A stretch of 5,969 bases of DNA from Verrucomicrobiota bacterium (lineage in GTDB: Bacteria; Verrucomicrobiota; Verrucomicrobiia; Opitutales; UBA953). Location of the stretch: positions 1-5,969 of the forward strand of contig RFRI01000099.1 of NCBI GenBank assembly GCA_009924535.1. Direction: 5' to 3'. Every line of letters starts with the position of its first letter. Position 1 is the first letter of the stretch. Made by a program: the position numbers and the translations under genes. The notes below the pieces were generated by a model. It was not told the DNA's origin, did no database searches, and worked only from the letters and a program-made list of their open reading frames with translations. Below are positions 1-5,622 of the stretch, in pieces.

Positions 1-1
1 C

Positions 2-1354
2 CACGACGGCCGCCTCGAAGGCTACGTCTCCATCTTCAGCCTCGGCGACTACTTCATCCCGAAGCCCAAGCGCGCCACGTCGATGCGCAAGGTCACCAGC
101 TCGATCAACGCCATCATCCGCTCCATCGGCGGCACCGAAGTCGTCGCCTATGACGCCACGACCGTCGACGACATGTACGTGCGCGTCGCGGCCATGGAAC
201 TCGAGTCCTTCGGCAAGTCGGCGACCATCGAAGGCATACCGAACAACAAGAGCGTCATCGTCGTCGGCGACCGTTCCGACGTCCACCTGCGGGCCATCGA
301 GATGGGCGTGCGCATCATCATCGTCACCGGCGGACACCGCATGAAGGCCGACGTCCTCGAGCGCGCCAAGGCCGCCAAGGTCTCCGTCGCCTACGCCGAC
401 ACCGACAGCGCCACGACCGCTTGGGCCGTGCGCGCCGCCACGCTCGTCGGCGGCCTCGTCCAGCGCGACGCCTTCACCTTCAAGCCGCAGGAGAAGCTCT
501 CCGTGGCCCGCCGCCGCATCGTCCAGAACCCCGCCCTGATCTGTAACGTCGTCGACGAGGATGGGCGCCTCCTCGGCGTCTTCACCAAGACCGACATCAT
601 CAACCCGCCCCGCGCCAAGCTCGTGCTCGTCGACCACAACGAGCTCTCGCAGGCCGTCGACGGCGCCGCCGAAGTCGAGATCGCCGAGGTCGTCGACCAC
701 CACCGCCTCGGCAACGCGCCGACGCACCAGCCCATCCTCTTCATCAACCGCCCGCTCGGCTCCACCTGCTCGATCGTCGCCGACATGTTCCGCACGGCCG
801 ACCTGAAGCCTTCCCCGCAGATCGCCGGACTGATGATGTGCGGCATCATCTCGGACACCCTGCTCCTGCAGAGCCCGACCACCACGCCGCTCGACGCCGA
901 CCTGCTCCAGTGGCTCGCCCGCCTGGCCGACGCCGACCCGCGCTCGCTGGCCGACATGATCTTCAACGCCGGCTCGGTATTGTCCTCCCTCACGCCGGCC
1001 GCCGCCGTGCGCGCCGACTGCAAGCTCTACACCGAAGGCGAGCGCCGCTTCTCCGTCTCGCAGGTCGAGGAACTCGGCTTCACCAACTTCTGGAAGTGCG
1101 AGGACGCGCTCCTCGAGGCGCTCGAGAAATACCGCATGGAGAACGGCCTCAACTTCTCCTGCCTGCTCGTGACGGACATCGACAGCCAAAGCTCGCTCTT
1201 CCTGATCCGCGGCGACGCCGAGGTCGTGCAGGCCATCACCTACCCGCAGAAGCGGCCGCCGGACATCTTCGACCTCCCAGGCATCGTCAGCCGCAAGAAG
1301 CAGCTCATGCCCTACCTGGGCAGCCTGCTCGGAGGCACGAACGAAAGCGCATGA
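2..1354 (+). CDS. ppaC: Family II (manganese-type) inorganic pyrophosphatase with CBS-DRTGG-CBS regulatory insert, C-terminal 450 aa
   Basis: Hydrolyses pyrophosphate to two phosphates in the cytoplasm. The open frame runs to the left edge, so the gene is partial and the ATG at 83 is internal. Visible order (fragment residues): end of a first CBS domain (1-25), DRTGG domain with GDR at 89-91 and TGG at 109-111, second CBS domain (about 165-202), the second part of the DHH domain with DHN at 211-213 and DHH at 232-234, ISD with D285, then DHHA2 ending in SRKKQ at 430-434. Spacings D211-H233-D285-R431 equal those I recall for D75, H97, D149 and R295 of the Bacillus subtilis enzyme, so the visible metal and substrate ligands are intact. 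The N-terminal HxxxDxD ligands would lie off-window, because this family inserts CBS-DRTGG-CBS inside the DHH domain. CBS-pyrophosphatases are typically inhibited by AMP/ADP and activated by ATP; similar control here is inferred. The stop overlaps the rnr start. Confidence 0.95.
   Translation, partial: HDGRLEGYVSIFSLGDYFIPKPKRATSMRKVTSSINAIIRSIGGTEVVAYDATTVDDMYVRVAAMELESFGKSATIEGIPNNKSVIVVGDRSDVHLRAIEMGVRIIIVTGGHRMKADVLERAKAAKVSVAYADTDSATTAWAVRAATLVGGLVQRDAFTFKPQEKLSVARRRIVQNPALICNVVDEDGRLLGVFTKTDIINPPRAKLVLVDHNELSQAVDGAAEVEIAEVVDHHRLGNAPTHQPILFINRPLGSTCSIVADMFRTADLKPSPQIAGLMMCGIISDTLLLQSPTTTPLDADLLQWLARLADADPRSLADMIFNAGSVLSSLTPAAAVRADCKLYTEGERRFSVSQVEELGFTNFWKCEDALLEALEKYRMENGLNFSCLLVTDIDSQSSLFLIRGDAEVVQAITYPQKRPPDIFDLPGIVSRKKQLMPYLGSLLGGTNESA
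1351..1354 (+). promoter_or_regulatory. ATGA stop-start overlap with upstream GGAGG (translational coupling site)
   Basis: The TGA of the pyrophosphatase (1352-1354) overlaps the ATG of rnr (1351-1353). The only strong Shine-Dalgarno-like run, GGAGG at 1331-1335, ends 15 nt before the ATG, which is longer than usual. This suggests that ribosomes terminating on the first gene reinitiate on the second, keeping the products in a fixed ratio. The overlap is seen directly; coupling is inferred. Confidence 0.8.
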
Positions 1355-3681
1355 GCGCCGAAGAAGTCCTGCTGAAGTTCCTCGGACGCCCCGGCTACAA
1401 GCCGATGCGCCTCGAGGCCATCGTCCAAGCCCTGGGCGGCGACAAGGAAGACCTCCGTCGCCTGAGCAAGACCATCCCGCGCCTCATCAAGGCCGGCGCC
1501 GTGGTGACCGTCAAAGGACACCTGCTCGCCCTGCCCTCCGCCGGGTTCTCTCCCGTCGGCGCCCCCGCCCGCAAACAAGCGTCCGACCTGCTCGAAGGCA
1601 CGATCCTCTTCCGCCCGAGCGGCTCCGCCCGCGTGGTCTTCGATGCCGTCCCCGGCTCGCCGCCCCGCGAACAGCTGCACATCGACGCCGACGACACGCA
1701 CGTCGCGCTCCATGGCGACCGCGTGCTGGTGAAGCTCAATGCGAACCGCCGCGACCGCAACGGCGACGACTGGGGCACGGGCACGGTGGTCAGCATCGTC
1801 AAACGCGCGCTGACCCAGCTCACCGGCACGATCGGCAACAATCGCCTGCAGTGGTTCGTCGTCCCCGACGATCCCCGCATCTCGCGCGAGATCATCGTCC
1901 GCGACCCCGCCCGCGCCGGCCTCACCCCCGCGCCGAAGCCCGGCGACAAGGTCGTCGTCCGCCTCGACGCCTGGGAACGCCGCAACCTCAACCCGACCGG
2001 CACGGTCACCGAAGTCCTCGGCGTCACGCACACCCCGATGGCCGAATACCTCGCCATCCTGCGCCGCTACGGGCTCCGCCCGGAATTCCCGCCCGCCGTA
2101 TCCGAAGAAGCGAACTCCTTCGGCAAGACCGTACAGAAGGCCGATTGCGTCGGCCGCGAAGACTTCCGGCAGATCCCGACGATCACCATCGATCCGGACG
2201 ACGCGAAGGATTTCGACGATGCCCTCTCGGTCCAGCGCATGCCGAACGGCAACGTCCGCGTCGGCATCCACATCGCCGACGTCTCCTCCTACGTGAAGAC
2301 CGGCTCGCCCCTCGACGTCGAGGCGCGCGAACGCGGCAACTCCACCTACCTCGTCGGCACGGTGATCCCGATGCTCCCGCACGCGCTCTCGAGCGGCCTG
2401 TGCTCGCTCGTCGAAGCCGAAGACCGTCTGGTGAAGACCGTCATCTGCGAGTTCACGCCGGACGCGCGCCTGGTGAAGACCGAGTTCGCGAACTCCGTCA
2501 TCCGCAGCGTCAAGCGCCTCACCTACAAGCAGGCCTACGGTTTCCTGCAGCACCTCGGCAAGGACGAGCTCCGCGCCCTGCCCGCGCCGCCGCCCCACCA
2601 GACCGGCTCGCCCGGCCGCCCGCTCGCCGAACTCACCGACGCCGAACTGGACCTGATCCAGGGCATGATCGACGACCTTTGGCGCATCGGCAAGGTGCTC
2701 CGCGCCGAACGCTTCCGCGCCGGGTCGCTCGACCTGGAGATGAAGGAGATCAAGATCTACTGCGACAAGGACGGCTGGGCCGACCGCACCGAAGTCGTGC
2801 AGCACGACGAGTCGCACCAGCTCATCGAGGAGTTCATGCTCCTCGCCAACGAGAGCGTCGCGACCGCCCTCGACAAGGCCTCCATCCCGCACGTCAACCG
2901 CGTGCACGACGACCCGGATCCCGAGAAGCTCGCCGCCCTCCGCGAGGAGCTCGCCGGCAACGGCTTCCAGGTCGGTGACCTCACGCACCGCTCCGAGATG
3001 GTCAAGCTGCTCGCCAGCCTCAAGGACCGCGAGGACGGCTACACCATCCGCATCCAGCTCCTACGCTCGCTCAAGCAGGCCTGCTATCGCCCGTCGCCGG
3101 ACGGCCACTTCGGCCTCGCGAAGCTGCACTACTCGCACTTCACGTCGCCGATCCGCCGCTACTCCGACTTGCTCGAGCATCGTATCTTCGACGCCTTCAT
3201 CCAGAAGCAAGGCGTGCGCTCCGCCCCCAAGGAACCGCTGCGCTCGCCGGGTATCGGTGAACTAACCCGTTCCTGCGAACACATCTCGATCACCGAACGC
3301 AACAGCTCCGAAGCCGAGCGCGACTCGGTGAAGATCAAGCTGCTCGAACTCTTTGAACGCGAGGCCGCCCGCCCGGACAAGCGTCCGTTCGAGGCCACGA
3401 TCACCGACGTGAAGCCCCACGGCCTCATGGTCGAGCTCAACGCCTCGCAGGCCTATGGGCTCGTGCACATGTCGACGCTCACCGACGACTACTACCGCCT
3501 GAACGACCGAGGCAACATGCTCGTCGGCAGCCGCACCGGACGTAAGTTCATGCCCGGCGGCGTCATCCAGGTGACCGTCGACCGCGTGGATCGCTTCAAG
3601 CGCCAGGTCGACTTCCGCCTCTACGACGAACGCCTGGCCCAGAAGCCGCGGGGACCGGAACGGAGAAAAGGACAACGCTGA
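1351..3681 (+). CDS. rnr: Ribonuclease R (3'-5' hydrolytic exoribonuclease, RNB/RNase II family)
   Basis: Complete 776-residue protein that degrades structured RNA processively and releases 5'-nucleotides; the family acts in mRNA, rRNA and tmRNA-linked decay. Domains: N-terminal winged-helix (about 5-60), cold-shock/OB regions (about 80-245), RNB catalytic domain (about 265-620), S1 domain (about 678-763) and a short basic tail. The active-site motif IDPDDAKDFDD places D281, D287, D289 and D290 at the spacing of E. coli D272, D278, D280 and D281. The RNB signature HFTSPIRRYSDLLEHR is at 596-611, and VIPMLP-LSSGLCSL is also present. The open frame continues upstream to 838, but that stretch is pyrophosphatase coding sequence in another frame. 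ATG 1351 is chosen because the domain begins right after it and it forms an ATGA overlap. GGAGG at 1331-1335 is far upstream, so coupling probably drives initiation. Oddities are a Pro-rich insert at about 409-428 and no long Lys-rich C-terminus. Confidence 0.97.
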   Translation: MSAEEVLLKFLGRPGYKPMRLEAIVQALGGDKEDLRRLSKTIPRLIKAGAVVTVKGHLLALPSAGFSPVGAPARKQASDLLEGTILFRPSGSARVVFDAVPGSPPREQLHIDADDTHVALHGDRVLVKLNANRRDRNGDDWGTGTVVSIVKRALTQLTGTIGNNRLQWFVVPDDPRISREIIVRDPARAGLTPAPKPGDKVVVRLDAWERRNLNPTGTVTEVLGVTHTPMAEYLAILRRYGLRPEFPPAVSEEANSFGKTVQKADCVGREDFRQIPTITIDPDDAKDFDDALSVQRMPNGNVRVGIHIADVSSYVKTGSPLDVEARERGNSTYLVGTVIPMLPHALSSGLCSLVEAEDRLVKTVICEFTPDARLVKTEFANSVIRSVKRLTYKQAYGFLQHLGKDELRALPAPPPHQTGSPGRPLAELTDAELDLIQGMIDDLWRIGKVLRAERFRAGSLDLEMKEIKIYCDKDGWADRTEVVQHDESHQLIEEFMLLANESVATALDKASIPHVNRVHDDPDPEKLAALREELAGNGFQVGDLTHRSEMVKLLASLKDREDGYTIRIQLLRSLKQACYRPSPDGHFGLAKLHYSHFTSPIRRYSDLLEHRIFDAFIQKQGVRSAPKEPLRSPGIGELTRSCEHISITERNSSEAERDSVKIKLLELFEREAARPDKRPFEATITDVKPHGLMVELNASQAYGLVHMSTLTDDYYRLNDRGNMLVGSRTGRKFMPGGVIQVTVDRVDRFKRQVDFRLYDERLAQKPRGPERRKGQR

Positions 3682-3705
3682 GTCGAGGACAGGAGTAATT
3701 TGAGG

Positions 3706-3740
3706 TAGGGACAGCACCACGTGCTGTCCTTTTTTGTTTT
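3706..3740 (+). terminator. Rho-independent terminator of the pyrophosphatase-rnr operon
   Basis: A perfect 9-bp stem, GGACAGCAC (3709-3717) with GTGCTGTCC (3721-3729), closes a 3-nt loop CAC. It is followed directly by six T residues (3730-3735), one G and four more T. The structure starts 27 bp after the rnr stop. There is no matching A-run on the left flank, so it should work only for rightward transcription. The stem is preceded by TAG, as is the next hairpin at 3750. Confidence 0.92.
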
Positions 3741-3746
3741 CTGACT

Positions 3747-3804
3747 GGGTAGGGCCGAGCATCCCTGCTCGGCCGCGGACGGCCAAGGATGGCCAGCCCT
3801 ACCC
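3747..3804. repeat. Compound palindromic element, REP/BIME-like, able to fold as a three-way junction
   Basis: An outer perfect 9-bp inverted repeat, GGGTAGGGC (3747-3755) with GCCCTACCC (3796-3804), encloses two hairpins. The first is GGCCGAGCA (3753-3761) with TGCTCGGCC (3766-3774) and loop TCCC; its first three pairs compete with the outer stem. The second is GGCCA (3781-3785) with TGGCC (3790-3794) and loop AGGA. The nested, fully paired design resembles mobile repetitive extragenic palindromes, but only one copy is visible, so repetition in the genome is inferred. It could act in mRNA 3'-end protection, termination of leftward transcription, or purely as a mobile repeat. Confidence 0.7.
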
Positions 3805-3860
3805 GCGTTAAGAGACGGCGCTCAAAGGGAAACCGGATGTTTGGCTGGGGGAATTTCTTT

Positions 3861-3924
3861 CAGGTCCCGGGTCTCGGCCATCGGGTGCCTGGTACGGGTA
3901 TCCAGGTTCGGGCACAGGTCCGGG
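3861..3924. repeat. Degenerate tandem-like stretch with GGG every 12-14 nt
   Basis: GGG trinucleotides fall at 3869, 3883, 3896, 3910 and 3922, giving intervals of 14, 13, 14 and 12 nt. Most are preceded by a GGT-N-C type context (GGTCCCGGG, GGTACGGG, GGTTCGGG, GGTCCGGG). The pattern looks like a decayed direct repeat of about 13 nt, roughly C-A-G-G-T-N-C-G-G-G. It lies in non-coding DNA between convergent genes. The regular spacing is seen directly; a common origin by duplication is inferred, and chance in GC-rich DNA cannot be excluded. Confidence 0.4.
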
Positions 3925-3984
3925 CCGAAGACATTCTGCAATCTGTCATCGATTCAGTCCTCTTATTTAAAACTACCCCAACCC

Positions 3985-4695
3985 CTACCCCTTAACCAGC
4001 CTCCACCACGCTCTCGCATAATCACCGGCGGCCTTGCCGAGGCGGATGCGACCGGCGTCGTCATCGGTCCACTTCACCGGAATCTCGACGAGCTTCGCGC
4101 CGGTGCGCGCGAGACGCACGAAGGCTTCGGCGCCGAAAGAGAAACCACGGGCCTCGGCGGGCATCTTGAGGTGGGCGAACGTCGAGCGACGCACGAGTTT
4201 CAGGCCGCAGCCGGGATCGGTCATGCGCGCGCCGGGCAGGATCCGCCAGAAGCACGACAGCGTCGCGGAGATGAGCGAGCGTTTCCACGAACGCCCGACG
4301 ACCAGGGAGTCCCGGTGCCAGCGTGAGCCGGCGACCAAGTCGGCCTTGCCATCGGAGATGAGGCGGTAACCGCGCACGAGTGCTTCCGGATCTGTCGCCA
4401 TATCGGTATCACAGTAAGCCAAGACGTCGTAACCTTCCGGAGCGGACTCCCAAGCGGAGCAGATCGCCACGCCTTTGTCGGCCCGATCGGTCGCCCGATG
4501 GTAGACGACCCGATACGGGATCCTGGCGGCCGCCTCGATGGCCACGGCGCGCGTCCAGTCCGTCGACCCGTTGTCCGAGACCACGACCATCGCATCCGGA
4601 CACCCCTGCGCCCGCAGGCTCTCGGCCAGCCGAGCGAGGCCGGGACCGAGGCGGCGCTCCTCATTACGCACTGGGATGACGATCAGGAGGGGCAT
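3985..4695 (-). CDS. Family 2 (GT-A) glycosyltransferase, polyprenyl/dolichyl-phosphate sugar synthase-like
   Basis: A 236-residue cytoplasmic or membrane-face enzyme predicted to transfer a sugar from a nucleotide-sugar to a lipid-phosphate or glycan acceptor. Motifs in order: IPVRNEE (7-13) starting the Rossmann-like fold, VSDNGSTD (39-46) for nucleotide binding, DKG (73-75), the metal-binding DTD (96-98), GSRW (123-126), DPGCGLK (160-166) where relatives have D-x-x-x-G-F-K, and EIPVKW (204-209) followed by a basic patch. These and the length match the Alg5/DPM1-like branch. No C-terminal membrane helices are present, unlike GtrB-type enzymes, so the acceptor is uncertain. The start at 4695 is kept because the next Met (36) would remove the first beta strand. 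There is no Shine-Dalgarno sequence; CCCCCTGATCG precedes the ATG. It is divergent from the beta-barrel gene, sharing a 123-bp spacer, and convergent with rnr. Confidence 0.92.
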   Translation of the reverse strand: MPLLIVIPVRNEERRLGPGLARLAESLRAQGCPDAMVVVSDNGSTDWTRAVAIEAAARIPYRVVYHRATDRADKGVAICSAWESAPEGYDVLAYCDTDMATDPEALVRGYRLISDGKADLVAGSRWHRDSLVVGRSWKRSLISATLSCFWRILPGARMTDPGCGLKLVRRSTFAHLKMPAEARGFSFGAEAFVRLARTGAKLVEIPVKWTDDDAGRIRLGKAAGDYARAWWRLVKG

Positions 4696-4818
4696 CGATC
4701 AGGGGGTTAAAATCTCTGATTTAATGACTAATTACAACCAAAGTCTCACCGTATTGAGACTCATTCTCAAACCGGGTTTGACACCATTCGTTCGGAAGAT
4801 TGGGTCCAACCCGTCGCC
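4696..4818. promoter_or_regulatory. Divergent intergenic control region
   Basis: This 123-bp, locally AT-rich spacer must contain promoters for both the leftward glycosyltransferase and the rightward beta-barrel gene. The strongest elements are the overlapping inverted repeats at 4742-4770. A perfect TTGACA at 4778-4783 could be a rightward -35 box, but no convincing -10 lies 16-18 nt downstream and it would leave a leader of only a few bases, so I do not call a promoter. Another imperfect inverted repeat, TTAAAATC (4707-4714) with GATTTAA (4718-4724), lies close to the glycosyltransferase start. Neither gene has a clear Shine-Dalgarno sequence. Confidence 0.6.
4742..4770. promoter_or_regulatory. 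Overlapping inverted repeats; Fur-box-like 7-1-7 operator candidate
   Basis: Three alternating heptamer half-sites are present: AGTCTCA (4742-4748), TGAGACT (4755-4761) and ATTCTCA (4763-4769). The first pair is a perfect 7-bp inverted repeat with a 6-nt spacer. The second pair forms TGAGACT-C-ATTCTCA, a 7-1-7 palindrome with one mismatched pair, extended by T4754/A4770. It matches the Fur-type 7-1-7 consensus TGATAAT-N-ATTATCA at 11 of 14 positions, and the common variant TGAGAAT-C-ATTCTCA at 13 of 14. Its centre at 4762 is 57 bp before the beta-barrel ATG and 67 bp from the glycosyltransferase ATG, so one bound regulator could act on both. Regulator identity is inferred; another Fur-family member such as Zur or PerR, or an unrelated dimer, is possible. 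Confidence 0.5.
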
Positions 4819-5613
4819 ATGAAGACCCTCAGCTTACTGACCCTCGTCGCCGCCTCGGCTGTCGCGAACGACAATCCCTTCGGCTATTCGACCGACACCG
4901 GCATCACGAAGAAGGGCGAGTTCGAGCTGCAGCAATCGATCACGATGCGCTCCGGGCTCGACCAAGGAGGCGGCTTCGACGGCGGATATCGCGGGTATGA
5001 CTTCACCACGCAGTTCGAATTCGGCCTCTCCGACGTCGAACACCTGGATCTCCAGGTAAGCGAGACCTACCTGCGTTCGTCAGGCTTCCGCGGCTTCCGT
5101 TTCGACGGTTTCGACGTCGAGTACAAACACTTGCTGAGCACCGACGAGAACGACCGTTGGGGCGCGGCGTGGGTGGCCGCGCTCGGCTACAGCCAGATGG
5201 ATGCTGCGACGGGTGAACTCCGCAGGGAGACTTCCTGCGCGATCCGTCTCCTCATCCAGAAGAGCTTCGGTTCCCGTCGCCAATGGTATTACTTGACCAA
5301 CTTATCGGCCGGACTCGCGCACGCCGACACCACCACAGGGGAGATCGAATGGTCCCAAGGCCTGGCCTATCGCGCCGACGATCATTGGGCCTACGGCTTC
5401 GAGGCCGTGGCGGACGGAGCTTGGACCCGCTTCCGCCGGTTCGACAATTCGTCGCTTCGCCTCGGACCCTCCATCGCTTACAAGAGCGGCGAGTTTTCCG
5501 TTTCGCTCACCACGCTCTGGCAGGTCAGCGGGGCGCCCGCGACCGATGGAGCCCGTAACCTCAGCGATACCTGCCGCTCCGAGACGCGCCTGCTCCTGAG
5601 CTTCGGCTTCTGA
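4819..5613 (+). CDS. Secreted outer-membrane beta-barrel-like protein, possibly DUF6662 family
   Basis: A 264-residue protein of unknown function. Residues 1-16 form a short signal peptide: one Lys, the hydrophobic run LSLLTLVAASA, and an A-V-A cleavage site before NDNPFG. The mature part alternates polar and aromatic/hydrophobic residues in short strands (for example FELQQSITMRSG, DFTTQFEFGLSD, LDLQVSETYL, FSVSLTTLWQ) and ends in LLLSFGF with a terminal Phe, the usual outer-membrane barrel insertion signature. The start of the mature protein (FGYSTDTGITKKGEFEL) resembles what I recall of DUF6662 proteins, but this is memory-based. There is no helical membrane segment and no catalytic motif. 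The ATG at 4819 is supported by the signal peptide; the frame has no nearby upstream start and there is no Shine-Dalgarno sequence. The upstream Fur-like operator hints at metal-responsive control. Its stop is 9 bp from the dxs stop. A role as a porin or copy of a small transport barrel is possible but not shown. Confidence 0.85.
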   Translation: MKTLSLLTLVAASAVANDNPFGYSTDTGITKKGEFELQQSITMRSGLDQGGGFDGGYRGYDFTTQFEFGLSDVEHLDLQVSETYLRSSGFRGFRFDGFDVEYKHLLSTDENDRWGAAWVAALGYSQMDAATGELRRETSCAIRLLIQKSFGSRRQWYYLTNLSAGLAHADTTTGEIEWSQGLAYRADDHWAYGFEAVADGAWTRFRRFDNSSLRLGPSIAYKSGEFSVSLTTLWQVSGAPATDGARNLSDTCRSETRLLLSFGF

Positions 5614-5622
5614 TCGGCCCTA

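Larger units (their letters stand above)
3682..3984. other. Convergent intergenic region without a gene (303 bp)
   Basis: Spacer between the rnr stop (+) and the glycosyltransferase stop (-). From left to right it holds about 25 bp of plain sequence, a strong rightward intrinsic terminator (3706-3740), a palindromic element (3747-3804), about 55 bp with nothing recognisable, a degenerate GGG-phased stretch (3861-3924), and an AT-richer tail of about 55 bp. Short reading frames crossing it lack ribosome-binding sites and run through the palindromes, so I call no gene. No leftward terminator for the glycosyltransferase transcript is evident, unless the palindromic element serves as one. Confidence 0.85.

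Noticed and set aside
838..1350. Upstream extension of the RNase R open frame
   Set aside because: It lies entirely inside well-supported pyrophosphatase sequence in another frame, its translation is Arg/Pro/His-rich low complexity, and RNase R homology begins right after ATG 1351.
1851..2978. 375-codon plus-strand frame inside rnr
   Set aside because: Arg/Pro/His-rich translation with no motif, fully inside RNase R; a composition shadow.
1312..2988. 558-codon open frame antisense to rnr
   Set aside because: Its translation is Val/Ala/Gly/Asp-rich with no recognisable domain. Long antisense frames are expected opposite genes with strong third-position G/C bias.
3747..3804. tRNA-like cloverleaf
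   Set aside because: It folds into a branched structure, but there is no anticodon arm, T-loop GTTC motif or CCA-end arrangement, and the length is too short for a tRNA.
3789..3995. 68-codon frame starting within the palindromic element
   Set aside because: No ribosome-binding site, begins inside the structured repeat, ends in a Thr-Pro run made by AT/CCCC sequence, and has no family resemblance.
3841..4326. 161-codon plus-strand frame overlapping the glycosyltransferase
   Set aside because: Most of it is antisense to the well-supported glycosyltransferase, and the rest reads through degenerate non-coding DNA.
4778..4806. Sigma-70 promoter from TTGACA
   Set aside because: The -35 is perfect, but the hexamer at 17-nt spacing is TGGGTC and AAGATT is only 12 nt away, so no acceptable -10 exists.
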